A stretch of 6,796 nt of DNA from Lachnospiraceae bacterium UBA6452 (GTDB lineage Bacteria > Bacillota > Clostridia > Lachnospirales > Lachnospiraceae). The notes under the pieces were generated by a model that was not told the DNA's origin, searched no databases, and saw nothing but the letters and a program-made list of their open reading frames with translations. The DNA is taken from the NCBI GenBank assembly GCA_002441865.1, contig DJNY01000133.1, positions 1 through 6,796 on the forward strand, in the 5' to 3' direction. The translations under genes and the position numbers were made by a program. Position 1 is the stretch's first letter; each line of letters starts with the position of its first letter. Shown here piece after piece: positions 1 to 5,725 of the stretch.

Positions 1-2680
1 GCGGCTTTGTTCCCTCTTCTTCGCCGACAACCCCATAGTCGCAAAGCTGATCCATGATCCTTGCTGCTCTGTTAAAGCCGATCTTAAAGACTCTCTGCAG
101 CATACCGATCGATGCCTTATCTTTTTCAATGATAAACCGGCCTGCATCCGCGAAATACATATCCCGCTCATTTTCGCCGCCGCCTTTTCCCGGTGCATCA
201 CCCGAGCCATTTCCCATTGCCTCGATCTGCTGGTTGACATCATCCTGTGACTCTACATCATTGTTTTCTTTCAAATAATCAACGACGTCCGCCACTTCCT
301 TATCGGAAACAAATGCCCCCTGTACACGGACCGGCTTCGGATAGCCCTGCGGATAAAAGAGCATATCGCCCTTTCCAAGCAGCTTTTCCGCGCCGTTCAT
401 ATCCAGGATCGTACGGGAATCCACACCCGAAGATACCGCAAACGCAATACGGCTTGGCATATTTGCCTTGATCAGACCTGTGATGACATCAACGGAAGGC
501 CGCTGCGTTGCAATGACAAGATGGATACCTGCAGCCCTGGCAAGCTGTGCCAGACGGCAGATGGATTCCTCCACCTCTCCCGGTGCTACCATCATCAGAT
601 CTGCCAGCTCGTCCACGATGATCACGATCTGTGGCAGCTTCTGCGGCAGTTCCGCTCCGCCGTTTTCCGTCATTTCCTCTACCTTTTTGTTGTAGCCCTT
701 CAGGTCGCGGACATGCATATCTTCAAATTTCTTATAACGCTCCGTCATTTCATTGACGCCCCAGTGCAACGCACCTGCCGCCTTTTTCGGATCTGTCACG
801 ACAGGCAGGAGCAGATGCGGAATACCGTTATAAACACTCAGCTCTACTACCTTTGGATCGACCATGATAAGCTTGACATCCTCCGGGGAAGCCTTATACA
901 AAATACTCATGATCAGTGTATTGATACAGACACTCTTTCCGGAGCCAGTCGATCCCGCAATCAGGACATGCGGCATTTTCGCAATATCCGTAACAACCGT
1001 CTGTCCTGCGATATCCTTACCGACTGCAAAAGAAAGATTGCTCTTAAAATTCTTAAAGTTATCCGATTCAAGCAGATCACGCAGAAGCACCATACTGTTT
1101 TCCTTATTCGGCACTTCAATACCGATCGCCGCTTTTCCCGGGATCGGTGCTTCGATCCGGATATCCGTTGCTGCCAGATTTAATTTGATATCATCCGACA
1201 GATTAACGATCTTGCTGACTTTCACGCCCATTTCAGGCTGCAGCTCATATCTCGTAACTGCCGGTCCCTGACTGATATCCGTGATCGTCACATTGACACC
1301 GAAAGTCTTCAGCGTCTGCTTCAGCTGCAATGCTGTTTCTTTGAGCTGACGCTCGGAATTCTTATTGGAAGATGCCTCGCTCTTCTTTAATAAAGTAAGC
1401 GGTGGCTTCTTATACGGTCTTGGCTTCTTCGGTGGTTGACTGATCTGGTCAGTTATCGGAGTCTCCGCCACGTCAGCTGCCTTTTGACCAGCAGGCTGCA
1501 TGGTCATGCCCTGGTTTCCGACCGGCTGCCTGCTTTCTGCCGTCCTGCCAGCCTGTCCGTTTCTGACAGGCGCCGGTGAAATTCCTGCGATCCGGTCTGC
1601 GCTCTCTTCAAGTGCTGCGGAAATCTGTGTCATATCAAAATCATCCGGTGCAGAATCCATGACCTGTACCTTATGTTCTCTGTTGTAAGCAGGCTGTTTT
1701 GCCGGCTTCTTTTCCGGTTTCTCTGTTGCAGGTGCCTCTTCCGCTTTCGATGGCTGAACCGGTTCTATTCCCTTGATATGTATCTTTTCAATCTCATCCA
1801 TATCCTGCACTGCAGGCGTTTCTTCTATATGCAGTTGTCTGACATCCAGACTCTCTTCTGCCACGGAAGCAGGCTTTGCATCTGCCTTTTTCGTTTTCTT
1901 AGGGGCTTTTAAAGTCGTTGCATCTGTGATACCACTGACCTTATTATCCATACGCAGGCTCTTTTCTTCCTGTCTGCGTTTTTCTCTTTCTGCCCGCTCC
2001 TGCATTCTGATCTCACGTTCCTGCATTCTCTGCTCGCGCAGGATCTCATTGCGTTCAATGCGGTTTTCCACATCTTCCCGCGCACTGTCATAGACATGTC
2101 TGCCTGCTCCGGCTAACTGCCGGACAATGGACTTTTCTGTCAGGAGCACCAGACAGAGCATCAGAAGGATCAGGACAAGGGCGATCGTACCTACCATACC
2201 GATCGTGCCTGTCAAGCCTTTTGCCAAGGCACTGCCGATCACACCACCCGCCATTTTATGGGAATTGGCATAACTGTAATAGGAAGCTGCATTGCTGCCT
2301 GCATTTCCGATCCCGCCGAGCAATGCTGCCACAACTTCAAGATCCAGAAACAGGAAGGTTCCTGCCAGCAGCTTGATCGTCGCCACACGGTTGCCAAGAT
2401 TCAGTATCAGGAATAAAATGCCCAGGAACAGAATGGGCGGTGTGATATAAGCAAGGATTCCGAAAATGCCGAACATAACGGCACTTACCGCATCTCCTGC
2501 CTTACCGATCAGATGAAAATTAGATAAAAACAGAAGGATCGTCACAGCAATCCCCAGAAGCAGGATCACTTCATCTTTTACTTCTGTGCTGAAGCTGTCC
2601 TGTTTCTTTCTTGTATTTCGTTTTCTGTTTGTTGTTCTCTTACGTCCGGAAGCAGTTTTTCTACCTCTTTGCGTTGCCAT
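1..2680 (-). CDS. ftsK: FtsK/SpoIIIE-family DNA translocase (3' end cut by window edge)
   Basis: Membrane-anchored, ATP-driven DNA pump that moves chromosome ends through the division or sporulation septum. 893 complete codons are visible from ATG at 2680. GGAG at 2689-2692, 8 nt upstream, supports this start. Layout: a very basic N-terminus (residues 1-27), about four membrane segments between 37 and 182, a charged Glu/Arg coiled-coil stretch at about 193-241, and a Pro/Lys/Ala-rich linker to about 425. The motor starts near YKKPPLTLL and has Walker A GSTGSGKS (576-583, Lys582) and Walker B ending VDE (689-691). A Gly-rich hinge leads to a winged-helix gamma domain from about 842 ([11 protein letters not shown], then [12 protein letters not shown]), which in the family reads KOPS/SRS-type DNA sequences. 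The window ends inside gamma; by family comparison perhaps 15-30 residues are missing. The reading frame is intact throughout. FtsK and SpoIIIE cannot be told apart from sequence alone; the adjacent tepA resembles the Bacillus spoIIIE neighbourhood. Confidence 0.97.
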   Translation of the reverse strand, partial: MATQRGRKTASGRKRTTNRKRNTRKKQDSFSTEVKDEVILLLGIAVTILLFLSNFHLIGKAGDAVSAVMFGIFGILAYITPPILFLGILFLILNLGNRVATIKLLAGTFLFLDLEVVAALLGGIGNAGSNAASYYSYANSHKMAGGVIGSALAKGLTGTIGMVGTIALVLILLMLCLVLLTEKSIVRQLAGAGRHVYDSAREDVENRIERNEILREQRMQEREIRMQERAEREKRRQEEKSLRMDNKVSGITDATTLKAPKKTKKADAKPASVAEESLDVRQLHIEETPAVQDMDEIEKIHIKGIEPVQPSKAEEAPATEKPEKKPAKQPAYNREHKVQVMDSAPDDFDMTQISAALEESADRIAGISPAPVRNGQAGRTAESRQPVGNQGMTMQPAGQKAADVAETPITDQISQPPKKPRPYKKPPLTLLKKSEASSNKNSERQLKETALQLKQTLKTFGVNVTITDISQGPAVTRYELQPEMGVKVSKIVNLSDDIKLNLAATDIRIEAPIPGKAAIGIEVPNKENSMVLLRDLLESDNFKNFKSNLSFAVGKDIAGQTVVTDIAKMPHVLIAGSTGSGKSVCINTLIMSILYKASPEDVKLIMVDPKVVELSVYNGIPHLLLPVVTDPKKAAGALHWGVNEMTERYKKFEDMHVRDLKGYNKKVEEMTENGGAELPQKLPQIVIIVDELADLMMVAPGEVEESICRLAQLARAAGIHLVIATQRPSVDVITGLIKANMPSRIAFAVSSGVDSRTILDMNGAEKLLGKGDMLFYPQGYPKPVRVQGAFVSDKEVADVVDYLKENNDVESQDDVNQQIEAMGNGSGDAPGKGGGENERDMYFADAGRFIIEKDKASIGMLQRVFKIGFNRAARIMDQLCDYGVVGEEEGTKP

Positions 2681-2708
2681 TTCTTTCACTCCGGTTCTAT
2701 AAAATGTC

Positions 2709-2723
2709 ATGCATGATATGCAT
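2709..2723. repeat. ATGCAT-gat-ATGCAT dyad in the ftsK leader
   Basis: Two copies of the self-complementary hexamer ATGCAT (2709-2714 and 2718-2723) are separated by 3 bp, giving both a direct and an inverted repeat. It lies at and just after the predicted ftsK transcription start, where a repressor would block the promoter. As RNA it would form only a weak 6-bp hairpin with a 3-nt loop. No known regulator is recognised. Confidence 0.4.
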
Positions 2724-2731
2724 TAAGGATA

Positions 2732-2760
2732 ATTATAACATTCTTTTTTTAAAATGTCAT
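2732..2760 (-). promoter_or_regulatory. Sigma-A promoter of ftsK, overlapping the tepA stop codon
   Basis: Read on the minus strand: -35 ATGACA at 2755-2760 (5 of 6 to TTGACA), a 17-nt spacer, and a perfect -10 TATAAT at 2732-2737 preceded by TGT, giving an extended -10 (TGTTATAAT, 2732-2740). Transcription would start near 2725, leaving a leader of about 45 nt before the ftsK ATG. The -35 box contains the TGA stop of tepA, so ftsK can be expressed independently of tepA, although readthrough from tepA is also possible because no terminator lies between them. Confidence 0.75.
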
Positions 2761-3530
2761 CCTTCACTTGCCTCGCTGATCATCTCATGCAGTTTTTCCA
2801 TTGCTTCTTTCAATCCGCCCACTGCATCGATCAGTCCGTATGTTACCGCCTTCGGCCCTACAACAAGGCTTCCGACATCCTTTGTCAGCATCTTTGTTTC
2901 CATTAACAGTTTTTCAAAGGTTTTCTGCGGTATATGACTGTGGGATATAACAAATCCAGTAATACGATCCTGCATGGATCTGAAATAATCATAGGTTGCA
3001 GGTGTTCCGATCACCATCCCGCTCATACGGACCGGATGGACGACCATTGTTGCACTTTCCACGATAAACGAATAATCAGCTGATACCGCGATCGGAACAC
3101 CGATCGAATGACCGCCGCCCAGCACCAGAGATACCGTCGGCTTACTTAAAGAAGCGATCATTTCCGCGATCGCCAGTCCTGCTTCCACATCGCCTCCCAT
3201 GGTATTTAAAATGATGAGCACACCGTCTACCTCGCAGGAATCTTCAATCTGTGCCAGTTTTGGAATGATGTGTTCATATTTGGTTGCCTTTGTGTTTCCC
3301 GAAAGTACATCATGTCCTTCGATCTCACCGATGATCGTAAGCAGTTCGATCCTGTGATGCTGTCTGTTCTGTTCTAAACTGATCGCACCGGTTTCCCTGA
3401 TCAGTTCCGCTTCCTTCTGCCTTTCTTCTACATCGGCATCTTTTACGCACTTTGCCTGCTGCTCCTTCTTTTCACTTTTTTCACATTTATCCTGTTTTTT
3501 TGATTTTCCTTTATTTCCCTGATTGCCCAT
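2757..3530 (-). CDS. tepA: ClpP-like serine protease-fold protein, TepA/YmfB type
   Basis: 257-aa cytoplasmic protein of the ClpP/crotonase-fold peptidase group. ATG at 3530 is chosen because AGCGGAGG (GGAGG at 3539-3543) sits 8 nt upstream; the frame stays open to an ATG at 3608, but that start has no ribosome binding site. Residues 1-45 are Lys/Glu/Gln-rich and unlike ClpP. The fold begins near 61. MGGD (111-114) matches the glycine oxyanion loop, GGGHSIG (138-144) carries the likely nucleophile Ser142, MVVHP carries His165, and LTKDVG carries a candidate third triad residue, Asp218. YGLID (231-235) is the usual ClpP ending motif. Bacillus TepA was named for enhancing preprotein translocation, and a sporulation-linked role has also been proposed; neither can be read from sequence. 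The position just upstream of ftsK/spoIIIE matches the Bacillus order. No ClpX/ClpC-type ATPase partner is present here. Confidence 0.9.
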   Translation of the reverse strand: MGNQGNKGKSKKQDKCEKSEKKEQQAKCVKDADVEERQKEAELIRETGAISLEQNRQHHRIELLTIIGEIEGHDVLSGNTKATKYEHIIPKLAQIEDSCEVDGVLIILNTMGGDVEAGLAIAEMIASLSKPTVSLVLGGGHSIGVPIAVSADYSFIVESATMVVHPVRMSGMVIGTPATYDYFRSMQDRITGFVISHSHIPQKTFEKLLMETKMLTKDVGSLVVGPKAVTYGLIDAVGGLKEAMEKLHEMISEASEG

Positions 3531-3578
3531 CTGCAAAACCTCCGCTCTTTTTATGCAGTATGTGCAAGTTGTTTTCAT

Positions 3579-3584
3579 TTTATA
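3579..3584 (-). promoter_or_regulatory. Possible -10 box for tepA
   Basis: TATAAA in an AT-rich stretch, about 49 nt upstream of the tepA ATG. No convincing -35 box is found at 16-18 nt spacing, so this is weak. A promoter somewhere in 3531-3622 is expected because a terminator-like hairpin lies immediately upstream. Confidence 0.25.
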
Positions 3585-3622
3585 AATAATGACACCCTGA
3601 TGATACATTTTTACTGTAACAT

Positions 3623-3660
3623 AAAAGATCTGCAGAACACAATTTTTCTACAGATCTTTT
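3623..3660 (-). terminator. Hairpin terminator after the bioY-DUF1284 operon
   Basis: Arms 3623-3635 and 3648-3660 pair over 13 positions around a 12-nt loop. In the minus-strand RNA the one imperfect position is a G-U wobble, while in the plus-strand RNA it is an A-C mismatch, so the minus strand is favoured. The outer arm is A4/U4, providing a short U tract at the 3' side. It begins 17 nt after the DUF1284 stop codon and precedes tepA, insulating the two units. Confidence 0.7.
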
Positions 3661-3677
3661 ACATGATTGCCATTATT

Positions 3678-4067
3678 TTATTTTTTACAGATATTTTTCC
3701 TGCAGGCACTGACCGGAAACCAGCTGCATCCTTCGCAGATATCGGCGAGCATCTCTTCCGTCATTTCGGCATCGATCCGGTTGACCAGTTCCCCGTAGGA
3801 ATACTCTTTCTCTTCCAGTCCGAAATAATCAACCACCTTCTGATCGAATCGTTTTACTTTCTCCTGTGTGTCGCAAAGATCTTCTCCCTCTTTGTGCGGG
3901 CAACAGGAACAAAGCGTATCTGTTGAAAAGATCAGTTTGATCTTTGTGCCCGGCTGATTTCTGAGCGCAGCGACCACTTCGTCCATATGGGATACGAAGC
4001 CGTCGCTGTAGCCTTTTCCCGAATAGCCCTGTGTACAGAGTAAATGATGAGGTCTTAAGTAGATCAT
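3678..4067 (-). CDS. Cysteine-rich DUF1284 protein, coupled to bioY
   Basis: 129-aa soluble protein with the DUF1284 hallmark LRPHHLLC at residues 4-11, followed by the typical GYSGKGYS (14-21). It has nine cysteines: C11, C53, C55, C56, C65, C111, C114, C122 and C127. The CSCCPH cluster (53-58) and CEGC (111-114) look like ligands for a metal ion or iron-sulfur cluster, but this is inference, as the biochemical role is not known to me. The start codon overlaps the bioY stop (ATGA at 4064-4067). There is no clear ribosome binding site of its own, so translation is probably coupled to bioY. It ends 17 nt before a terminator hairpin, making it the last gene of the operon, and it should be under the same BirA control as bioY. 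Full length appears normal for the family. Confidence 0.9.
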   Translation of the reverse strand: MIYLRPHHLLCTQGYSGKGYSDGFVSHMDEVVAALRNQPGTKIKLIFSTDTLCSCCPHKEGEDLCDTQEKVKRFDQKVVDYFGLEEKEYSYGELVNRIDAEMTEEMLADICEGCSWFPVSACRKNICKK

Positions 4068-4642
4068 TTACGAATACCCGGGACTGCACGTCTGACCGCA
4101 AAACCAATAATGGATGCCAGTATTGCTTTTATAATTGCAGTTGGTATAAAAGGCAATACGCAGGCTGTAATACCGACCATCACACTGCTGTGTGTCAGCA
4201 GACAGAACATGATCACACCTACTACATAGTTCACAACGGTTCCTGCTACAAGTGCTGCTACAAATGCACCCTTAAATGCTTTTCTGTGCTCTACACCAAA
4301 ACCAATGATAAATGCCATCAACGGGAAGGAAATCAAGAATCCGCCTGTCGGTCCCACAAACTTATCAAAACCGCCCGAGAAATTGGCAAGTACCGGAACG
4401 CCGACTGCACCAAGCAGTAAATAAACGACACTGGAGATCGTAGAAAGCTTTGCGCCTAATACGACTGCAGCCAGTGTAATGGCAAATGTCTGCATGGTCA
4501 TCGGAACACCCATCGGCATTGGAATGGAAATCTGTGCCATAACAGCGATCACTGCTGTAAATAAACCAACATAGCAGATCTCCTGTATACTGAATTTTGA
4601 TTTGCTCTTTTCCTGTGTTTTTGCTTCTGTTACTTCACTCAT
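4064..4642 (-). CDS. bioY: BioY, biotin-binding S component of an ECF transporter
   Basis: 192-aa integral membrane protein that captures biotin for uptake with the shared ECF energising module (EcfA/A'/T), none of which is encoded here. ATG at 4642 has AGGAGG at 4651-4656. A short Lys/Glu-rich cytoplasmic N-terminus (1-16) is followed by about six hydrophobic segments between 20 and 184. Family motifs: PMGVPMTMQTF (43-53), GGFDKFVGPTGGFL (90-103), and PFIPTAIIK (164-172), the counterpart of the usual PF.P.D..K motif. In this last motif the commonly conserved Asp is Ala169, while Lys172 is kept. It is the first gene of a two-gene operon with DUF1284, and a BirA-type operator covers its promoter, which strongly supports biotin as the ligand despite the substitution. 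Confidence 0.95.
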   Translation of the reverse strand: MSEVTEAKTQEKSKSKFSIQEICYVGLFTAVIAVMAQISIPMPMGVPMTMQTFAITLAAVVLGAKLSTISSVVYLLLGAVGVPVLANFSGGFDKFVGPTGGFLISFPLMAFIIGFGVEHRKAFKGAFVAALVAGTVVNYVVGVIMFCLLTHSSVMVGITACVLPFIPTAIIKAILASIIGFAVRRAVPGIRK

Positions 4643-4682
4643 GTGTTTCTCCTCCTGTATGAATCATCTTGTCACCTTTAGC

Positions 4683-4711
4683 ATTAAACCATAAAGCGCT
4701 TTAATTGTCAA
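4683..4711 (-). promoter_or_regulatory. Sigma-A promoter of bioY-DUF1284
   Basis: Minus strand: a perfect -35 TTGACA (4706-4711), a 17-nt spacer and -10 TTTAAT (4683-4688, 5 of 6) preceded by TGG, giving an extended -10. Predicted start near 4676 gives a leader of about 34 nt. The -35 box is part of one arm of the BirA-like operator, so repressor binding should exclude RNA polymerase. Confidence 0.85.
4693..4702. repeat. AAAGCGCTTT palindrome within the bioY promoter spacer
   Basis: Perfect 10-bp palindrome between the -35 and -10 boxes. It equals the core of the CcpA catabolite site (TGAAAGCGCTTTCA), but the flanking TG and CA are replaced by AT and AA. It may be a weak cre-like site or chance; it abuts the BirA operator. 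Confidence 0.35.
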
Positions 4712-4738
4712 CCTGTATTTTATATTTGGTTGACAATT
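4703..4738. promoter_or_regulatory. BirA biotin-repressor operator
   Basis: Perfect 11-bp inverted repeat AATTGTCAACC (4703-4713) and GGTTGACAATT (4728-4738) around a 14-bp AT-rich spacer. Arms, spacing and sequence fit the known Firmicutes BirA site (TTGTTAACC, 14-16 bp, GGTTAACAA), with C/G at the position that varies. BirA dimers carrying biotinyl-5'-AMP bind such sites and repress biotin synthesis and uptake genes. Its place over the bioY -35 box and directly upstream of a BioY gene makes the assignment strong. It implies a bifunctional BirA with a DNA-binding domain elsewhere in the genome. Confidence 0.92.
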
Positions 4739-4779
4739 CATTTTTAACCGGAATCCTATAGTTTCTTTTCCCTCATATA

Positions 4780-4788
4780 TGTTATACT
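4780..4788 (+). promoter_or_regulatory. Extended -10 promoter of the yitT-family gene
   Basis: TGTTATACT gives an extended -10 with hexamer TATACT at 4783-4788 (5 of 6). No good -35 box is seen 16-18 nt upstream, which is tolerated in extended -10 promoters. The start would be near 4795, about 35 nt before the ATG. Confidence 0.55.
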
Positions 4789-4829
4789 GTAAGAACAAAA
4801 AACTTATGCAGATTTGAAAGGAGCCTGTT

Positions 4830-5708
4830 ATGTTTCAATCCATCGAACGTAAGCATCCTCATTTTTATCAGTATTTTCGTATTATAATCGTGATCGCCGC
4901 CTCTCTCCTCTATGCGTGGAACCTCTGCTGTTTCGCCAAGGCTGCCAACTTATTTCCCGGCGGTTTTTCCGGTGTGTCCCTTCTGCTCCAGAAGATCGGA
5001 CTGACCTTTTTCCATATCCAGATTCCATTTTCGCTTTTTAATATTGTGCTGAACCTGTTTCCGGCTTATATCGCCTATCGTTATATCGGGAAACGGTTTA
5101 CTCTGTATTCTATTCTGGTGATCTTTTTATCCAGTATTTTTGTGGACATCCTGCCCCAGTATATTTTTACACAGGATATCCTGCTGATCTGTATTTTCGG
5201 CGGAATGCTGAACGGACTTGCCATTGCCCTCTGTTTAAATGTCGGTACGACAACAGGCGGAACAGATTTTATCAGTATTTATCTGTCCCAGCAAAAGGGT
5301 GTGGATGCCTGGAATTATATCCTGACCGGAAATGTTATCATGCTGGTGATCGCCGGTGCGCTGTTCGGCTGGAATATCGCACTGTATTCCATCATCTATC
5401 AGTTCTGCAGCACACAGGTCATCCAGATGCTTTATAAGCGCTATCAGAAAGAAACTCTTTTTATCATTTCCGATCATGCGGATGAGATCTATGAAGTGAT
5501 CAAAGACACAACCAAACACGACGCCACATTGTTCCGCGGCGTCGGCTGTTATGAAGAAAAAGAAAAGAAAATGCTTTATTCGGTTATCAATACGGATGCC
5601 AGAAGACATCTGATCCCACTGATCAGGGCGATCGATCCGCACGCCTTTATCAATGTAGTCAAAACAGAAGAACTTGCAGGCCGGTTCCACGATATTCCTA
5701 ATGACTGA
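4830..5708 (+). CDS. YitT-family membrane protein with C-terminal DUF2179 domain
   Basis: 292-aa inner-membrane protein; AAAGGAG at 4817-4823, 6 nt before the ATG, fixes the start. About five or six hydrophobic segments span residues 17-198. Family signatures are NLFPGGFSGVSLLL (40-53) and, at an equivalent place in the second half, NVGTTTGGTDFIS (137-149), consistent with the internal duplication typical of this group. From about 208 to 287 comes a soluble cytoplasmic domain of the DUF2179 type: TLFIISDHADEIYEVI, then an LFRGVG turn, EEKEKKMLYSVI, and IRAIDPHAFINV. Function is not established; transport or small-ligand sensing is often guessed for this family. It is transcribed divergently from bioY and convergently with the permease downstream. 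Length is normal and no damage is visible. Confidence 0.93.
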   Translation: MFQSIERKHPHFYQYFRIIIVIAASLLYAWNLCCFAKAANLFPGGFSGVSLLLQKIGLTFFHIQIPFSLFNIVLNLFPAYIAYRYIGKRFTLYSILVIFLSSIFVDILPQYIFTQDILLICIFGGMLNGLAIALCLNVGTTTGGTDFISIYLSQQKGVDAWNYILTGNVIMLVIAGALFGWNIALYSIIYQFCSTQVIQMLYKRYQKETLFIISDHADEIYEVIKDTTKHDATLFRGVGCYEEKEKKMLYSVINTDARRHLIPLIRAIDPHAFINVVKTEELAGRFHDIPND

Positions 5709-5725
5709 ATCCATCTCCCGTCAGA

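Noticed and set aside
521..1183. 220-codon plus-strand open frame opposite ftsK
   Set aside because: It lies entirely antisense to the highly conserved FtsK motor domain, has no ribosome binding site, and its Cys/His/Arg-rich translation resembles no protein family; it is a shadow of ftsK codon use.
3531..3608. 26-residue N-terminal extension of tepA to the ATG at 3608
   Set aside because: No ribosome binding site before 3608, whereas GGAGG is ideally spaced before the ATG at 3530; the extension would also use up the only room for a tepA promoter.
4031..4420. Plus-strand open frame opposite bioY and the start of DUF1284
   Set aside because: Antisense to two well-supported genes, low-complexity Cys/Tyr/His composition, and no start signals.
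4730..4762. Second promoter for the YitT-family gene using the plus-strand TTGACA in the BirA operator arm
   Set aside because: No -10-like hexamer occurs at 16-18 bp spacing; the nearest TATAGT is 21 bp away. The TTGACA is simply the mirror of the other operator arm.
4643..4829. Biotin or other riboswitch in the bioY leader
   Set aside because: The predicted leader is only about 34 nt and has no complex fold; control is explained by the BirA operator.
5235..5714. Minus-strand open frame opposite the YitT-family gene
   Set aside because: Antisense to a clear family member with strong motifs; its Asp/Ile/Cys-rich composition is typical of a reverse-strand shadow.
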